Positions 7,773-16,357 of a stretch of 64,000 bases of DNA are shown in pieces. The position numbers and the translations under genes were made by a program. Position 1 is the stretch's first letter. Each line of letters begins with the position of its first letter. The notes beneath the pieces were generated by a model. It ran no database searches and was not told the DNA's origin. It worked only from the letters and a program-made list of their open reading frames with translations. Source of the DNA: Oceanibacterium hippocampi (GTDB lineage Bacteria; Pseudomonadota; Alphaproteobacteria; Sneathiellales; Sneathiellaceae). The stretch spans positions 1-64,000 of the forward strand of contig NZ_FWFR01000003.1 of assembly GCF_900172325.1 (NCBI RefSeq), read 5' to 3'.

Positions 7773-10700
7773 ACGTCGAGGACCACCACGAGATCGTGGG
7801 CGTCGACGCGGCTGCCCGGTCCCCGGACTACTTCGGTCACTTCGCCGTCGGCCTCGGCATAGATCGCGGTTTCCATCTTCATCGCCTCGATGGTGAACAG
7901 CCGGTCGCCACGGGCCACCTTGTCACCTTCGCGGACAGCCATGGTGACGACCATGCCCGGCATCGGCGCACCGATCTGGCCCGGATCGGTCTCGTCCGCC
8001 TTGCGATGGCGCTCGACACTTGATGCGGCATGCCGGTCGGCGACCTTCACCGCGCGCGGCTGCCCGTTGAGCTCGAAGAAGACCGTCCGCATCCCCTCCT
8101 CGTCCGGCTCGCTCGCGGCTAGGTAATTGATGATCATGGTGACGCCGCGCTCGAGTTCGAGATTGACCGGCTCGCCGTCCTCCGGGCCGTAGAAGAAGAG
8201 CGGCGTCGGCAGCACCGACACATCGCCGTAATCGCGGCGGTGCCGGGCATATTCAAGGTAGACAGCCGGATACATCAGGTAGCTGGCGAGATCGTTATCG
8301 GCGATCTCGCGACCGAGTTCCTTCTGGAGCGCCTTCCGCTCGGCCTCCAGGTCGGCCGCCTTCAGGGTCGCGCCAGGTCGGGTCTCGAGCGGCGTCTCGC
8401 CCTTCAGGATCTTCCGCTGCAGAGCCTCGGGGAACCCGCCGTAGGGCTGCCCCAGGTCGCCCCGGAACAGTTCGATGACCGATTCGGGAAAGGCGATGTC
8501 CCGTTCCGGATCCTCGACATCGTCGGCCGTGATCCCGTTCGAGACCATGAAGAGCGCCATGTCGCCCACCACCTTGGAGCTCGGCGTCACCTTCACGATG
8601 TCGCCGAACAGCCGGTTCACCTCGGCATAGGCGGCCTCGACCTCGGGCCAGTGCTTCTCCAGGCCAAGGGAACGGGCCTGCTCCCGCAGGTTGGTATACT
8701 GCCCGCCCGGCATGCCATGCTCGAACACGCTCGCGGCGCCGGACCGCATGTCGCTTTCGAAGGGCAGGTAATAGCGCCGCACGTCTTCCCAGTAATGCGC
8801 CATCTGGCGGAGCGCCGGTCGCGACAGTCCCGGATCGCGGGGATCGCCACGCAGCGCCTCCGAGATCGAGCCGAGATTGCCCTGGCTGGTCAGCCCGCTC
8901 ATCGAATCGACCGCCGCGTCGGCGGCATCGACACCGGCTTCCGCCGCGGCGAGGACGCTGGCGACCGCGACCGCGCTGGTATCATGGGTGTGGAAATGGA
9001 TCGGGATCCCGACCTCGTCCTTCAGGGCCCGGACCAGGCGCCCGGCCGCTGCCGGCTTGCAGACGCCGGCCATGTCCTTGATACCGAGGATATGGGCGCC
9101 GGCCGCCTCAAGCTCCTTGGCCATGCTGACGTAATAAGCGAGGTCGTACTTGCTTCCCGGCTCGAGGAGATCGCCGGTATAGCAGATCGCCGCCTCGCAA
9201 AGCTTGCCGCTCTCGGCCACCGCATCCATGGCGACCCGCATGTTCTCGACCCAGTTGAGCGAATCGAACACCCGAAAGACGTCGATCCCGGCCGCGGCCG
9301 CCTGGGCCACGAAGAAGCGCACGACATTGTCCGGATAGTTCTTGTAGCCGACGCCGTTGGCGCCGCGGAGCAGCATCTGCAGCAGAACATTCGGCACCGC
9401 CTCGCGCAGTCCGGCCAGGCGCTCCCAGGGGTCTTCCTTCAGGAACCGCATGGCGACGTCGAAGGTCGCCCCGCCCCAGCATTCCAGCGAGAAGAGTTCC
9501 GGCATCAGCGCCGCGTAATGGGGCGCGACACGGAGCATGTCGTAGCTCCGCATCCGCGTCGCCAGCAGCGACTGGTGGGCGTCGCGCATCGTCGTGTCGG
9601 TGAGCAGCAGCCGCTTCTCGGCCAGCATCCAATCTGCGAAGCCCTTCTGGCCGAGCGCGTCGAAGCGCTGTTTCGTGCCGTCGGGCGCGGCCGGCGCGCC
9701 GTCCGGGAGGCGCGGCAGGCGCGGTTCCGGCAGCGATCCCGGCAGGTTCCGGCCCTCGACCTCGGGGTTGCCGTTGACCGCGGTCTCGCCAACGAAGGTC
9801 AGCAGGCGGGTCGCCCGGTCGCGCCGGGCCGGCGGTTCGAACAGTTCCGGCGTCTCGTCGATGAAGCGCGTCGTGTAATCGAAGTTCCGGAATTTCGGAT
9901 GACCGATCAGGGTTTCCAGGAACAGCAGGTTGGTCGCCACGCCGCGGATGCGGAATTCGCGGAGCGCCCGGCCCATGCGGGCGATTGCCTCGTCCGGCGA
10001 GGGCGCCCAGGCGGTCACCTTCTCCAGCAGTGAATCGTAAAAGGGCGTGATCAGCGCGCCGGAATAGGCGGTCCCGCCGTCGAGGCGGATGCCGAAGCCG
10101 GTGGCGCCGCGATAGGCGCTGATCCGGCCATAGTCGGGCACGAACTTGTTCTGCGGATCCTCTGTCGTAATGCGGCATTGCAGGGCATGACCGTTGAGCC
10201 GGATGCCCGCCTGCTCGGGCACGCCGCTGCCGGGCTCGCCGATCCGGGCGCCGCCAGCGATGCGGATCTGTGCCTTCACGATGTCGATGCCGGTAACCTC
10301 CTCGGTCACCGTATGCTCGACCTGGACGCGCGGATTGACCTCGATGAAATAAAAGGCGCCGCTGTCGGCATCCATCAGGTACTCGACCGTGCCGGCATTG
10401 CGATAACCGGCGGCTTCGGCGAGCCGGACAGCGGAGGCGCAGAGCGCGTTCCGGGTCTCGTCGTCGAGGTAGGGCGCCGGCGCCCGTTCCACGACCTTCT
10501 GGTAACGGCGCTGCATCGAGCAGTCGCGCTCATACAGATGGACGACCTGTCCGGCGGCGTCGGCAATGACCTGCACTTCGACGTGACGGGCGCGACGGAC
10601 CAGTTTCTCAAGGAACACCTCGTCCCGGCCGAAAGCCGCGCGCGATTCGCGCCGGCCGGCCTCTGCGGCGTGGAGCAGTTCGTCCTCGCTCTCGATCACG

Positions 10701-11230
10701 CGCATGCCGCGGCCGCCGCCGCCCCAGCTTGCCTTGAGCATCAGCGGGTAGCCGATGTCGCGGGCGATGCGGCGCACTTCATCCTCGTCCCCGGGCAGGG
10801 CCCCGCTGGCCGGCACCACCGGCACGCCGGCCCGTTCGGCCAGGGCACGGGCCGCCACCTTCGAGCCCAGTTCCTCCATCACCTCGGGGGGCGGGCCGAC
10901 AAAGGCGATCCCGGCTGCCGCGCAGGCGCGGGCGAAATCCGGATTCTCGGACAGGAAACCGTAGCCCGGGTGGATCACGTCGACGCCCGCCTGGCGGGCG
11001 ACCCGGATAATCTCGTCGATGTCGAGATAGGCCTTTACCGGATCGCCGCCCTGGCCGACCTCGAAGCTCTGGTCGGCCTTGAAGCGATGCAGCGCGAAGC
11101 GGTCCTCGCGGCTGTAGATCGCCACCGTCTCCATGCCGAGCTCGGACGCGGCGCGAAAGATGCGGATCGCGATCTCGCTGCGATTCGCCGCCAGCAGCTT
11201 GCGAAACGGTGTTCCGTTTGATGACGGCAT
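7766..11230 (-). CDS. pyc: Pyruvate carboxylase
   Basis: Biotin-dependent anaplerotic enzyme that makes oxaloacetate from pyruvate, bicarbonate and ATP. The single 1154-residue chain has all expected parts. An N-terminal biotin carboxylase (residues about 8-460) begins KLLAANRSEIAIRIFRA and has the ATP-grasp segment KASWGGGGRGMRV. The central carboxyltransferase (about 550-820) has DTTMRDAHQSLLATR and the metal-binding HFHTHDT. A conserved PYC domain follows, then a C-terminal biotinyl domain with EAMKMET, placing the biotinylated Lys near residue 1118. The length and single-chain form match the alpha4-type enzyme. It is transcribed away from the peroxiredoxin gene. Confidence 0.97.
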   Translation of the reverse strand: MPSSNGTPFRKLLAANRSEIAIRIFRAASELGMETVAIYSREDRFALHRFKADQSFEVGQGGDPVKAYLDIDEIIRVARQAGVDVIHPGYGFLSENPDFARACAAAGIAFVGPPPEVMEELGSKVAARALAERAGVPVVPASGALPGDEDEVRRIARDIGYPLMLKASWGGGGRGMRVIESEDELLHAAEAGRRESRAAFGRDEVFLEKLVRRARHVEVQVIADAAGQVVHLYERDCSMQRRYQKVVERAPAPYLDDETRNALCASAVRLAEAAGYRNAGTVEYLMDADSGAFYFIEVNPRVQVEHTVTEEVTGIDIVKAQIRIAGGARIGEPGSGVPEQAGIRLNGHALQCRITTEDPQNKFVPDYGRISAYRGATGFGIRLDGGTAYSGALITPFYDSLLEKVTAWAPSPDEAIARMGRALREFRIRGVATNLLFLETLIGHPKFRNFDYTTRFIDETPELFEPPARRDRATRLLTFVGETAVNGNPEVEGRNLPGSLPEPRLPRLPDGAPAAPDGTKQRFDALGQKGFADWMLAEKRLLLTDTTMRDAHQSLLATRMRSYDMLRVAPHYAALMPELFSLECWGGATFDVAMRFLKEDPWERLAGLREAVPNVLLQMLLRGANGVGYKNYPDNVVRFFVAQAAAAGIDVFRVFDSLNWVENMRVAMDAVAESGKLCEAAICYTGDLLEPGSKYDLAYYVSMAKELEAAGAHILGIKDMAGVCKPAAAGRLVRALKDEVGIPIHFHTHDTSAVAVASVLAAAEAGVDAADAAVDSMSGLTSQGNLGSISEALRGDPRDPGLSRPALRQMAHYWEDVRRYYLPFESDMRSGAASVFEHGMPGGQYTNLREQARSLGLEKHWPEVEAAYAEVNRLFGDIVKVTPSSKVVGDMALFMVSNGITADDVEDPERDIAFPESVIELFRGDLGQPYGGFPEALQRKILKGETPLETRPGATLKAADLEAERKALQKELGREIADNDLASYLMYPAVYLEYARHRRDYGDVSVLPTPLFFYGPEDGEPVNLELERGVTMIINYLAASEPDEEGMRTVFFELNGQPRAVKVADRHAASSVERHRKADETDPGQIGAPMPGMVVTMAVREGDKVARGDRLFTIEAMKMETAIYAEADGEVTEVVRGPGSRVDAHDLVVVLDVG

Positions 11231-11340
11231 CGCGGTCTCCCCTTCCCCCTCATGGAAGGGCGGAGACTACGACGGCAGGGTCCGCGAGGAAACGTCGAAT
11301 TCGGCATATGCGAATCGTTCGCAAACTTTTTCGAGCCCGG

Positions 11341-11368
11341 TTGACAGCGTCGATCCAGGCATTATATG
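11341..11368 (+). promoter_or_regulatory. Candidate sigma-70-type promoter for the peroxiredoxin gene
   Basis: TTGACA at 11341-11346 and TATATG at 11363-11368 are separated by 16 bases. The site lies in an AT-rich part of the pyc/peroxiredoxin intergenic region, about 90 bases before the ATG at 11461. Confidence 0.5.
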
Positions 11369-11460
11369 CACTGCACAACATCAATTAATCAACGGGTTAT
11401 AACGCTGATTATTGGCATTATAGAATTTACGCCCCTGTCCAACCGGAGATTTGTTACGCC

Positions 11461-11973
11461 ATGAAGACCATCGGAGATCGCGTCCCTGACGTCACCTTCC
11501 GTACCCGTGCCAACGGCGAGTGGAAGAATGTCACGACCGCCGACCTGTTCGCCGGCAAGACCGTCGTGCTGTTCGCCCTGCCGGGCGCCTTCACGCCGAC
11601 CTGCTCGTCGACCCATCTGCCGGGCTACCTGACCCGGGGCGACGCGTTGCGCGAGGCCGGCGTCGACGAGATCCTGTGCCTGTCGGTCAACGACAGCTTC
11701 GTGATGAACGCCTGGGCCAAGGACCAGGGCATCGACGACGAGATCGTCATGGTGCCGGACGGCAACGGCGAGTTCAGCGAAGGAATGGGCATGCTCGTCG
11801 ACAAGCAGGACCTCGGCTTCGGCAAGCGTTCCTGGCGCTACTCGATGCTGGTCCGCGACGGCGTGATCGAGAAGATCTTCGCCGAGGACCGCAACGCGGC
11901 AGGCGACCCCTTCAAGGTCAGCGATGTCGAGACCATGCTCGGTTACCTGAAGGGCAAGAAGGCAGCCGCCTGA
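11461..11973 (+). CDS. Peroxiredoxin of the Prx5 (PrxII-like) type
   Basis: 170-residue thiol peroxidase that reduces hydrogen and alkyl peroxides, usually with glutathione/glutaredoxin or thioredoxin as electron donor. The active-site motif [16 protein letters not shown] gives peroxidatic Cys48, and a second Cys at residue 73 (EILCLSVND) sits where PrxII/Prx5 enzymes carry their second cysteine. No fused glutaredoxin domain is present. A GGAG lies about 12 bases before the ATG, slightly far. It is a monocistronic gene closed by the hairpin at 12007. Confidence 0.93.
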   Translation: MKTIGDRVPDVTFRTRANGEWKNVTTADLFAGKTVVLFALPGAFTPTCSSTHLPGYLTRGDALREAGVDEILCLSVNDSFVMNAWAKDQGIDDEIVMVPDGNGEFSEGMGMLVDKQDLGFGKRSWRYSMLVRDGVIEKIFAEDRNAAGDPFKVSDVETMLGYLKGKKAAA

Positions 11974-12006
11974 TCGCCCCTCCCCTCTAGGATAACCGAA
12001 CGCGAG

Positions 12007-12034
12007 ATGCCGCGGCCGTGCGCCGCGGCATTTC
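12007..12034 (+). terminator. Intrinsic terminator after the peroxiredoxin gene
   Basis: A 10-bp perfect stem, ATGCCGCGGC (12007-12016) with GCCGCGGCAT (12022-12031), has a five-base loop and is followed by TTTCTG. It lies 34 bases after the stop codon. Confidence 0.8.
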
Positions 12035-12376
12035 TGCGTTCCGGGCCCGCATCCAAATTTATTTTTTTGGCGTGGCGTCACGAAACCGCCACTTTCCCGC
12101 GCATTCTCTCGCACCGTGCGTTGACGGCGCTTGGCGCTGTCATATTTCGCACTTGCGTGATACACAAAATCCCGCGGCCCGATGAACCGCAATTTCCGAT
12201 GTCAGCCGCTAAGGCGCACGACGATAGCCAGCGACCCCCGTCGCGTTAAACTCTCGTCAACCATACGGGATTAGGTTCATCGCAACCACTCTGCCGATCC
12301 GGGGGAAAACGCAGAGCAGATAGTCGGGCCGCCAGTCCCGTATTTATGTGACCATTTTTTCGTGTGATCTGACAGC
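12035..12376. other. Intergenic region before the type I secretion genes
   Basis: There is no convincing gene in these 342 bases. A run of T at about 12059-12067 and a weak promoter-like pair, TTGACG at 12121 and TATTTC at 12143, are the only signals I see. A promoter for the secretion pair should lie here. Confidence 0.35.
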
Positions 12377-14164
12377 ATGACGCGACCCGGAACCAATCTT
12401 CTGACGCAAACCCTCGCGGTTTGCCGACGCACATTCGTGTTCGTCGGCCTCTTCAGCATGGCCATCAATATCCTGATGCTGAGCGTGCCGATCTACATGA
12501 TGCAGATTTTCGACCGCGCCCTGACCAGCGGCAGCAAGGAAACCCTGATCGTGCTCACGATCATGGCGATCGCCGCGGTCCTGACGCTCGCGCTGATGGA
12601 GCTGGTACGCTCCAAGATCATGGTGCGGGTCAGTTCCTGGCTCGAGGATGTGCTCGGCCCGGAAGCGCTCGAACGCTCCATCGGCTCGACGCTTCGCGGC
12701 CGCTTCTACCGCACCGAATCGCTGCAGGACATCGCCAACATCCGCAACCTCCTGGGCGGCGCGGCGATCTTCTCGCTGTTCGACGCCCCCTGGGTGCCGG
12801 TGTATCTGCTGGTGATCTTCCTGCTCCATCCTTGGCTCGGGGTGGTCGCCCTGGGCGGCGCGGTGCTGCTGTTCGCGCTCGCGATCGTCAACGAGAAGAT
12901 CACCAACCGGCCGCTGCGCGACGCCAGCATGATGGCGCTGACGGCGAACCGCCGGGCGGAAATGACCACGCGCAACGCCGAAGCTGTCGACGCGATGGGC
13001 ATGGCGCAGAGCCTGATCGACCGCTGGGCGATCGAGAACAAGGCCGTGCTGTCGCTGCAGCGCGAGGCCTCCGACCGCGCCGGCATCATCGTCTCGATGA
13101 CCAAGTTCTTCCGACTCGCGATCCAGGTCGGCATCCTCGGCCTCGGCGCCTACCTGGCGATGGAGCAGGTCCTGACCCCCGGCGGCATGATCGCCGCCTC
13201 GATCATTCTCGGCCGCGCCCTGCAGCCGGTCGAACAGGCGATCGGCACCTGGCGCCAGGTGATCGGTGCCCGCGCCTCGCTGCGCCGGCTGAAAGGCTTC
13301 TTCGATGAGGGCGGCCTGCGGCAGAAATCGATGCCGCTGCCGGAGCCGGAAGGCTATCTCACGGTCGAGAAGGTCTCGTTCGTTCCGCCGGGTGGCGAGA
13401 AGCCGATCCTGCGCAACATCTCCTTCGCCGCCTCGCCGGGCGAGGCGCTGGCGATCGTCGGACCGTCCGCGGCAGGAAAATCCACGCTGGCCCGGCTGAT
13501 CGTCGGCAGTTGGCAGCCGACCTCGGGGGTCGTCCGTCTCGATTTCGCCGATATCTTCCGCTGGAGCCGGGAAAATGTCGGCCGCTTCATCGGCTATCTG
13601 CCGCAGGACGTCGAACTGTTCGGCGGCACCGTCCGCGACAATATCGCGCGCATGCGCGACGTGCCGCCGGAAGACATCGTGAAGGCGGCCCAGATGGCCG
13701 GCGTGCACGAGATGATCCTGCGCCTGCCGAAGGGTTACGAAACCGAAATCGGTGAAAGCGGCACCGTGCTCTCGGCTGGCCAGCGGCAGCGTATCGCGCT
13801 GGCCCGTGCCCTGCTCGGCGAGCCGCGCCTCGTCGTTCTCGACGAGCCGAACAGCAATCTCGACAGCGAGGGCGAACAGGCGCTCGCGACAGCGATCCGC
13901 TCGCTCAAGAACCAGGGCGCCAATGTCATCATCATTGCCCACCGGCAGAGCGTCCTGACCCATGTCGACCGGATCCTCGTGCTCCGCAACGGCACCGTCG
14001 ACCTGATCGGCACCAAGGAAGAAGTGCTGGCGCAGATCCGCCAGCCGAAGGAAGCGCCGAAACCCGAGAAGGGTGATCCGCGCATGGTCCGCCGCCAGCC
14101 GGGCGGCCGCCCGGCGCTGAAGAGCGGCCGTAGTGTTCCCGCAACCCGGAGTACCGGGAAATGA
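12377..14164 (+). CDS. Type I secretion system permease/ATPase (PrtD-like ABC transporter)
   Basis: 595-residue inner-membrane ABC exporter half-transporter. A transmembrane domain occupies about residues 15-320. The nucleotide-binding domain has Walker A GPSAAGKSTL near 362, signature LSAGQRQRIALARAL near 465, Walker B LVVLDEP near 484 and switch His in IIAHR near 518. There is no N-terminal peptidase C39 or C39-like domain, which points to the PrtD/RTX-protease-type subgroup rather than HlyB. Its stop overlaps the adaptor start (ATGA at 14161). The three RTX proteins at the other end of the window are plausible cargo; no outer-membrane TolC gene is present here. Confidence 0.93.
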   Translation: MTRPGTNLLTQTLAVCRRTFVFVGLFSMAINILMLSVPIYMMQIFDRALTSGSKETLIVLTIMAIAAVLTLALMELVRSKIMVRVSSWLEDVLGPEALERSIGSTLRGRFYRTESLQDIANIRNLLGGAAIFSLFDAPWVPVYLLVIFLLHPWLGVVALGGAVLLFALAIVNEKITNRPLRDASMMALTANRRAEMTTRNAEAVDAMGMAQSLIDRWAIENKAVLSLQREASDRAGIIVSMTKFFRLAIQVGILGLGAYLAMEQVLTPGGMIAASIILGRALQPVEQAIGTWRQVIGARASLRRLKGFFDEGGLRQKSMPLPEPEGYLTVEKVSFVPPGGEKPILRNISFAASPGEALAIVGPSAAGKSTLARLIVGSWQPTSGVVRLDFADIFRWSRENVGRFIGYLPQDVELFGGTVRDNIARMRDVPPEDIVKAAQMAGVHEMILRLPKGYETEIGESGTVLSAGQRQRIALARALLGEPRLVVLDEPNSNLDSEGEQALATAIRSLKNQGANVIIIAHRQSVLTHVDRILVLRNGTVDLIGTKEEVLAQIRQPKEAPKPEKGDPRMVRRQPGGRPALKSGRSVPATRSTGK

Positions 14165-15543
14165 GCCTGACAACGATGACAGACGGCGAAACCCGCCCGG
14201 CGATCAGCGACGGCGCAACCCCCGGGCCGGCAACGACACGGCCGGAACCGGAGAAGGCGCCGAATGCCCGCGGCCCGATCCTCGCCGGGCTGGTGATACT
14301 GCTCATATTCTTCGGCGGATTCGCCGCCTGGTCATACTTCCTGCCGCTCTCCAGCGCCGCGGTCGCGCCGGGCTCGGTCCGGGTCGCCGACAACAGCAAG
14401 ACGGTGCAGCATCTGGAAGGCGGCATCATCGAAGAGATTCTGGTGCGCGAGGGCGACGTGGTCTCGCGGAACGACCCGCTGATCCGCCTCGACACCACCC
14501 AGGCCCGCGCCTCGTGGAGTTCCGCGCGCAGCAAGCTGAACGCGCTCCGCGCCCAGGAGGCCCGCGTGATCGCCGAGCGCGACCGGCTGGAGAAGCCGGT
14601 CTATCCGGACTGGCTGAGCAGCCAGCGCGCCGACAGTCCGGAAGTGGCCGAGATCCTGTCCGGCCAGGACGCGATCTTCGCGACCCGGCAGCGTGCCTTC
14701 GAAGGCCAGCTTGAAATCCTCAATGAACGGGTCGGCCAGCTCGACGCGCAAATCGACGGGCTGCGCGCCCAGGAAAAGTCGATGATCGAGCAGACCAACC
14801 TGATCAAGGAAGAGATCCAGGCGGTCAGCGGGCTCGTCAAGAAGGGCCTCGCGCCGAAGCCGCGGCTTCTCGCGCTGCAGCGCCAGGCGGCGGAGTTCGG
14901 TGGTCGCCTCGGCGAGTATCGCGGCCGTATCGCCCAGGCGAAGGAGGCGATCGGCGAGACCGACCTGCAGATTCTCGACCTGAGGAACCAGCGCGACAGC
15001 GAGATCGCCGAAACTCTCCGTGCCTTGCAGACCGACATATCGAGCGAGGAAGAGCGGCTCGCTTCCGCCGAGGACATCCTGAAGCGCCAGGTCATCCTGG
15101 CGCCGGAATCCGGCGTTGTCGCCAACCTGCGCTTCTACACCACGGGCGGTGTGATCCGTCCCGGCGAGGCAGTCCTCGATCTCGTGCCGCAGGAGGAGAA
15201 TCTCATCATCGAAGCGGAGGTCAATCCGGTCGATATCGATGTCGTCTCGGTCGGACTGCCGGCGAAAGTCCGTCTCACCTCGTTCGACCAGCGCACGACG
15301 CCGACACTCAAGGGCACGGTCACTTTCGTCTCGGCGGACTCGCTGCAGAAGGAGCGGACCGGGCAGATCTATTACAAGGCGCGGGTGGAAATCGATCCGG
15401 GGCAGCTCGAACTGCTGAAGGATGCGCGGCTCTATCCCGGCATGCCCGCGGAAACGATGATCGTGACGGGCGAGCAGACCCTGTTCGATTACCTGATCGG
15501 GCCGCTCAAGCGCAGCTTCGACCGCTCGCTTCGGGAGAACTGA
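14161..15543 (+). CDS. HlyD family type I secretion periplasmic adaptor
   Basis: 460-residue membrane-fusion protein linking the ABC exporter to an outer-membrane channel. A short cytoplasmic N-terminus is followed by one membrane segment (about residues 40-60) and a biotinyl-lipoyl-like half-motif (VQHLEGGIIEEILVREGDVV, about 81-100). A long coiled coil spans about 115-310. The C-terminal beta-barrel part has SGVVANLRFYTTGGVI and the family-typical LTSFDQRTTPTLKGTVTFVSADS. It overlaps the transporter gene by four bases, so the two are translated as a pair. Confidence 0.93.
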   Translation: MSLTTMTDGETRPAISDGATPGPATTRPEPEKAPNARGPILAGLVILLIFFGGFAAWSYFLPLSSAAVAPGSVRVADNSKTVQHLEGGIIEEILVREGDVVSRNDPLIRLDTTQARASWSSARSKLNALRAQEARVIAERDRLEKPVYPDWLSSQRADSPEVAEILSGQDAIFATRQRAFEGQLEILNERVGQLDAQIDGLRAQEKSMIEQTNLIKEEIQAVSGLVKKGLAPKPRLLALQRQAAEFGGRLGEYRGRIAQAKEAIGETDLQILDLRNQRDSEIAETLRALQTDISSEEERLASAEDILKRQVILAPESGVVANLRFYTTGGVIRPGEAVLDLVPQEENLIIEAEVNPVDIDVVSVGLPAKVRLTSFDQRTTPTLKGTVTFVSADSLQKERTGQIYYKARVEIDPGQLELLKDARLYPGMPAETMIVTGEQTLFDYLIGPLKRSFDRSLREN

Positions 15544-15544
15544 T

Positions 15545-15572
15545 CCCGGCCGGCAATCAGCCGTCGGCCGGG
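15545..15572. terminator. Hairpin between hlyD-like gene and DUF3253 gene
   Basis: CCCGGCCG (15545-15552) pairs with CGGCCGGG (15565-15572) around a 12-base loop. It spans the end of the convergent DUF3253 gene. Confidence 0.35.
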
Positions 15573-15883
15573 TCGCTCTCCGGCTCGGCCGCGCCGGCGT
15601 CGCAACGGCGCAGGCGGATGATGCCCTTCGCCGTTTCCGGATCGACGACCTTGCCCTTTCTGAGAAACTCGATGCGCCCGGAACGCGCCAGGTGAAGCGC
15701 CTCCTGCTTGACCGGCCCGAGGTAGCGCCGCCAGGCCTCGTGCTCACGCGCCTTCTTGCGGGTTGCGATGACGATCGCGATGTCACGGGGGGCCAGCGAC
15801 CCGCCATCGGCCAGGGCATCGAGGATGCAATCGGCAATGGAAAGCGGCTTGCCGTCCTCGGCGGGGGCGTTCTTCACGGTCAT
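15557..15883 (-). CDS. DUF3253-like small protein
   Basis: 108-residue basic protein that looks like the DUF3253 family, a small winged-helix-like domain of unknown role. Visible features are ILDALADGGSLAPRDIA (about residues 21-37), W-R-YL-PVKQEAL near 56-66 and a beta-hairpin-like GRIEFLRKGKVVDP near 74-87. The C-terminus is acidic. No partner is suggested by context; it is convergent with the secretion adaptor. Confidence 0.6.
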   Translation of the reverse strand: MTVKNAPAEDGKPLSIADCILDALADGGSLAPRDIAIVIATRKKAREHEAWRRYLGPVKQEALHLARSGRIEFLRKGKVVDPETAKGIIRLRRCDAGAAEPESDPADG

Positions 15884-16032
15884 GGGGCTTGCTCGGGGCT
15901 GGAAAGCGGTCGGGTCGTTCGCGGGGCCGGCGTCACCGCGTCAGGCCCCTTCCCGCGGACATATCACAAACGATCCCTTCCGGCAGCGGCTTCTTGCGCG
16001 TCCGATCGCGTCAGCGCCCCTGTTCGGGTCCG

Positions 16033-16203
16033 TCAGTCCCCGGACAACATGAACAGGGCACCGACGATCAGCATCCACATGGCCGTGCTGGAATAGATCC
16101 AGAAGATTAGCGTCTGCCGGGTGCTCCAGGTTGTCTCCGACGCGTCACGCGCGTCCGGCGCGGCGTGCGTCGCATTGATCGCCGAATTGACCATAGTCCG
16201 CAT
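16033..16203 (-). CDS. Tiny single-span membrane protein
   Basis: 56 residues: a polar N-terminus (1-30) and one membrane segment (about 31-53, TLIFWIYSSTAMWMLIVGAL). I chose the ATG at 16203; a longer frame to 16323 adds a Cys/Leu-rich leader with no ribosome site. An ATG three codons in is also possible. It is the most divergent of four tiny membrane proteins (16033, 18187, 18584, 23200), sharing only the aromatic FW...S...W pattern with the clearer AIW...S..GW core of the others. Function unknown. It lies just downstream of the EpsB-like gene on the same strand. Confidence 0.5.
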   Translation of the reverse strand: MRTMVNSAINATHAAPDARDASETTWSTRQTLIFWIYSSTAMWMLIVGALFMLSGD

Positions 16204-16357
16204 TACGACTCCAACTCCCCGTAACCTCAACGAGCCAGAGAGACAGCATGACGGGAATGGTCCGGTCAGCGGTGTGTCAATTAAAGGATATGCAAATGCG
16301 AGATACCAACGCAAGTGCAGCATTCCGGCCGCTGCAAGCCGCCGGAACGGGCGTCCG

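Noticed and set aside
12007-12249. 80-residue frame after the peroxiredoxin gene
   Set aside because: It begins inside the terminator hairpin and has no ribosome site or domain.
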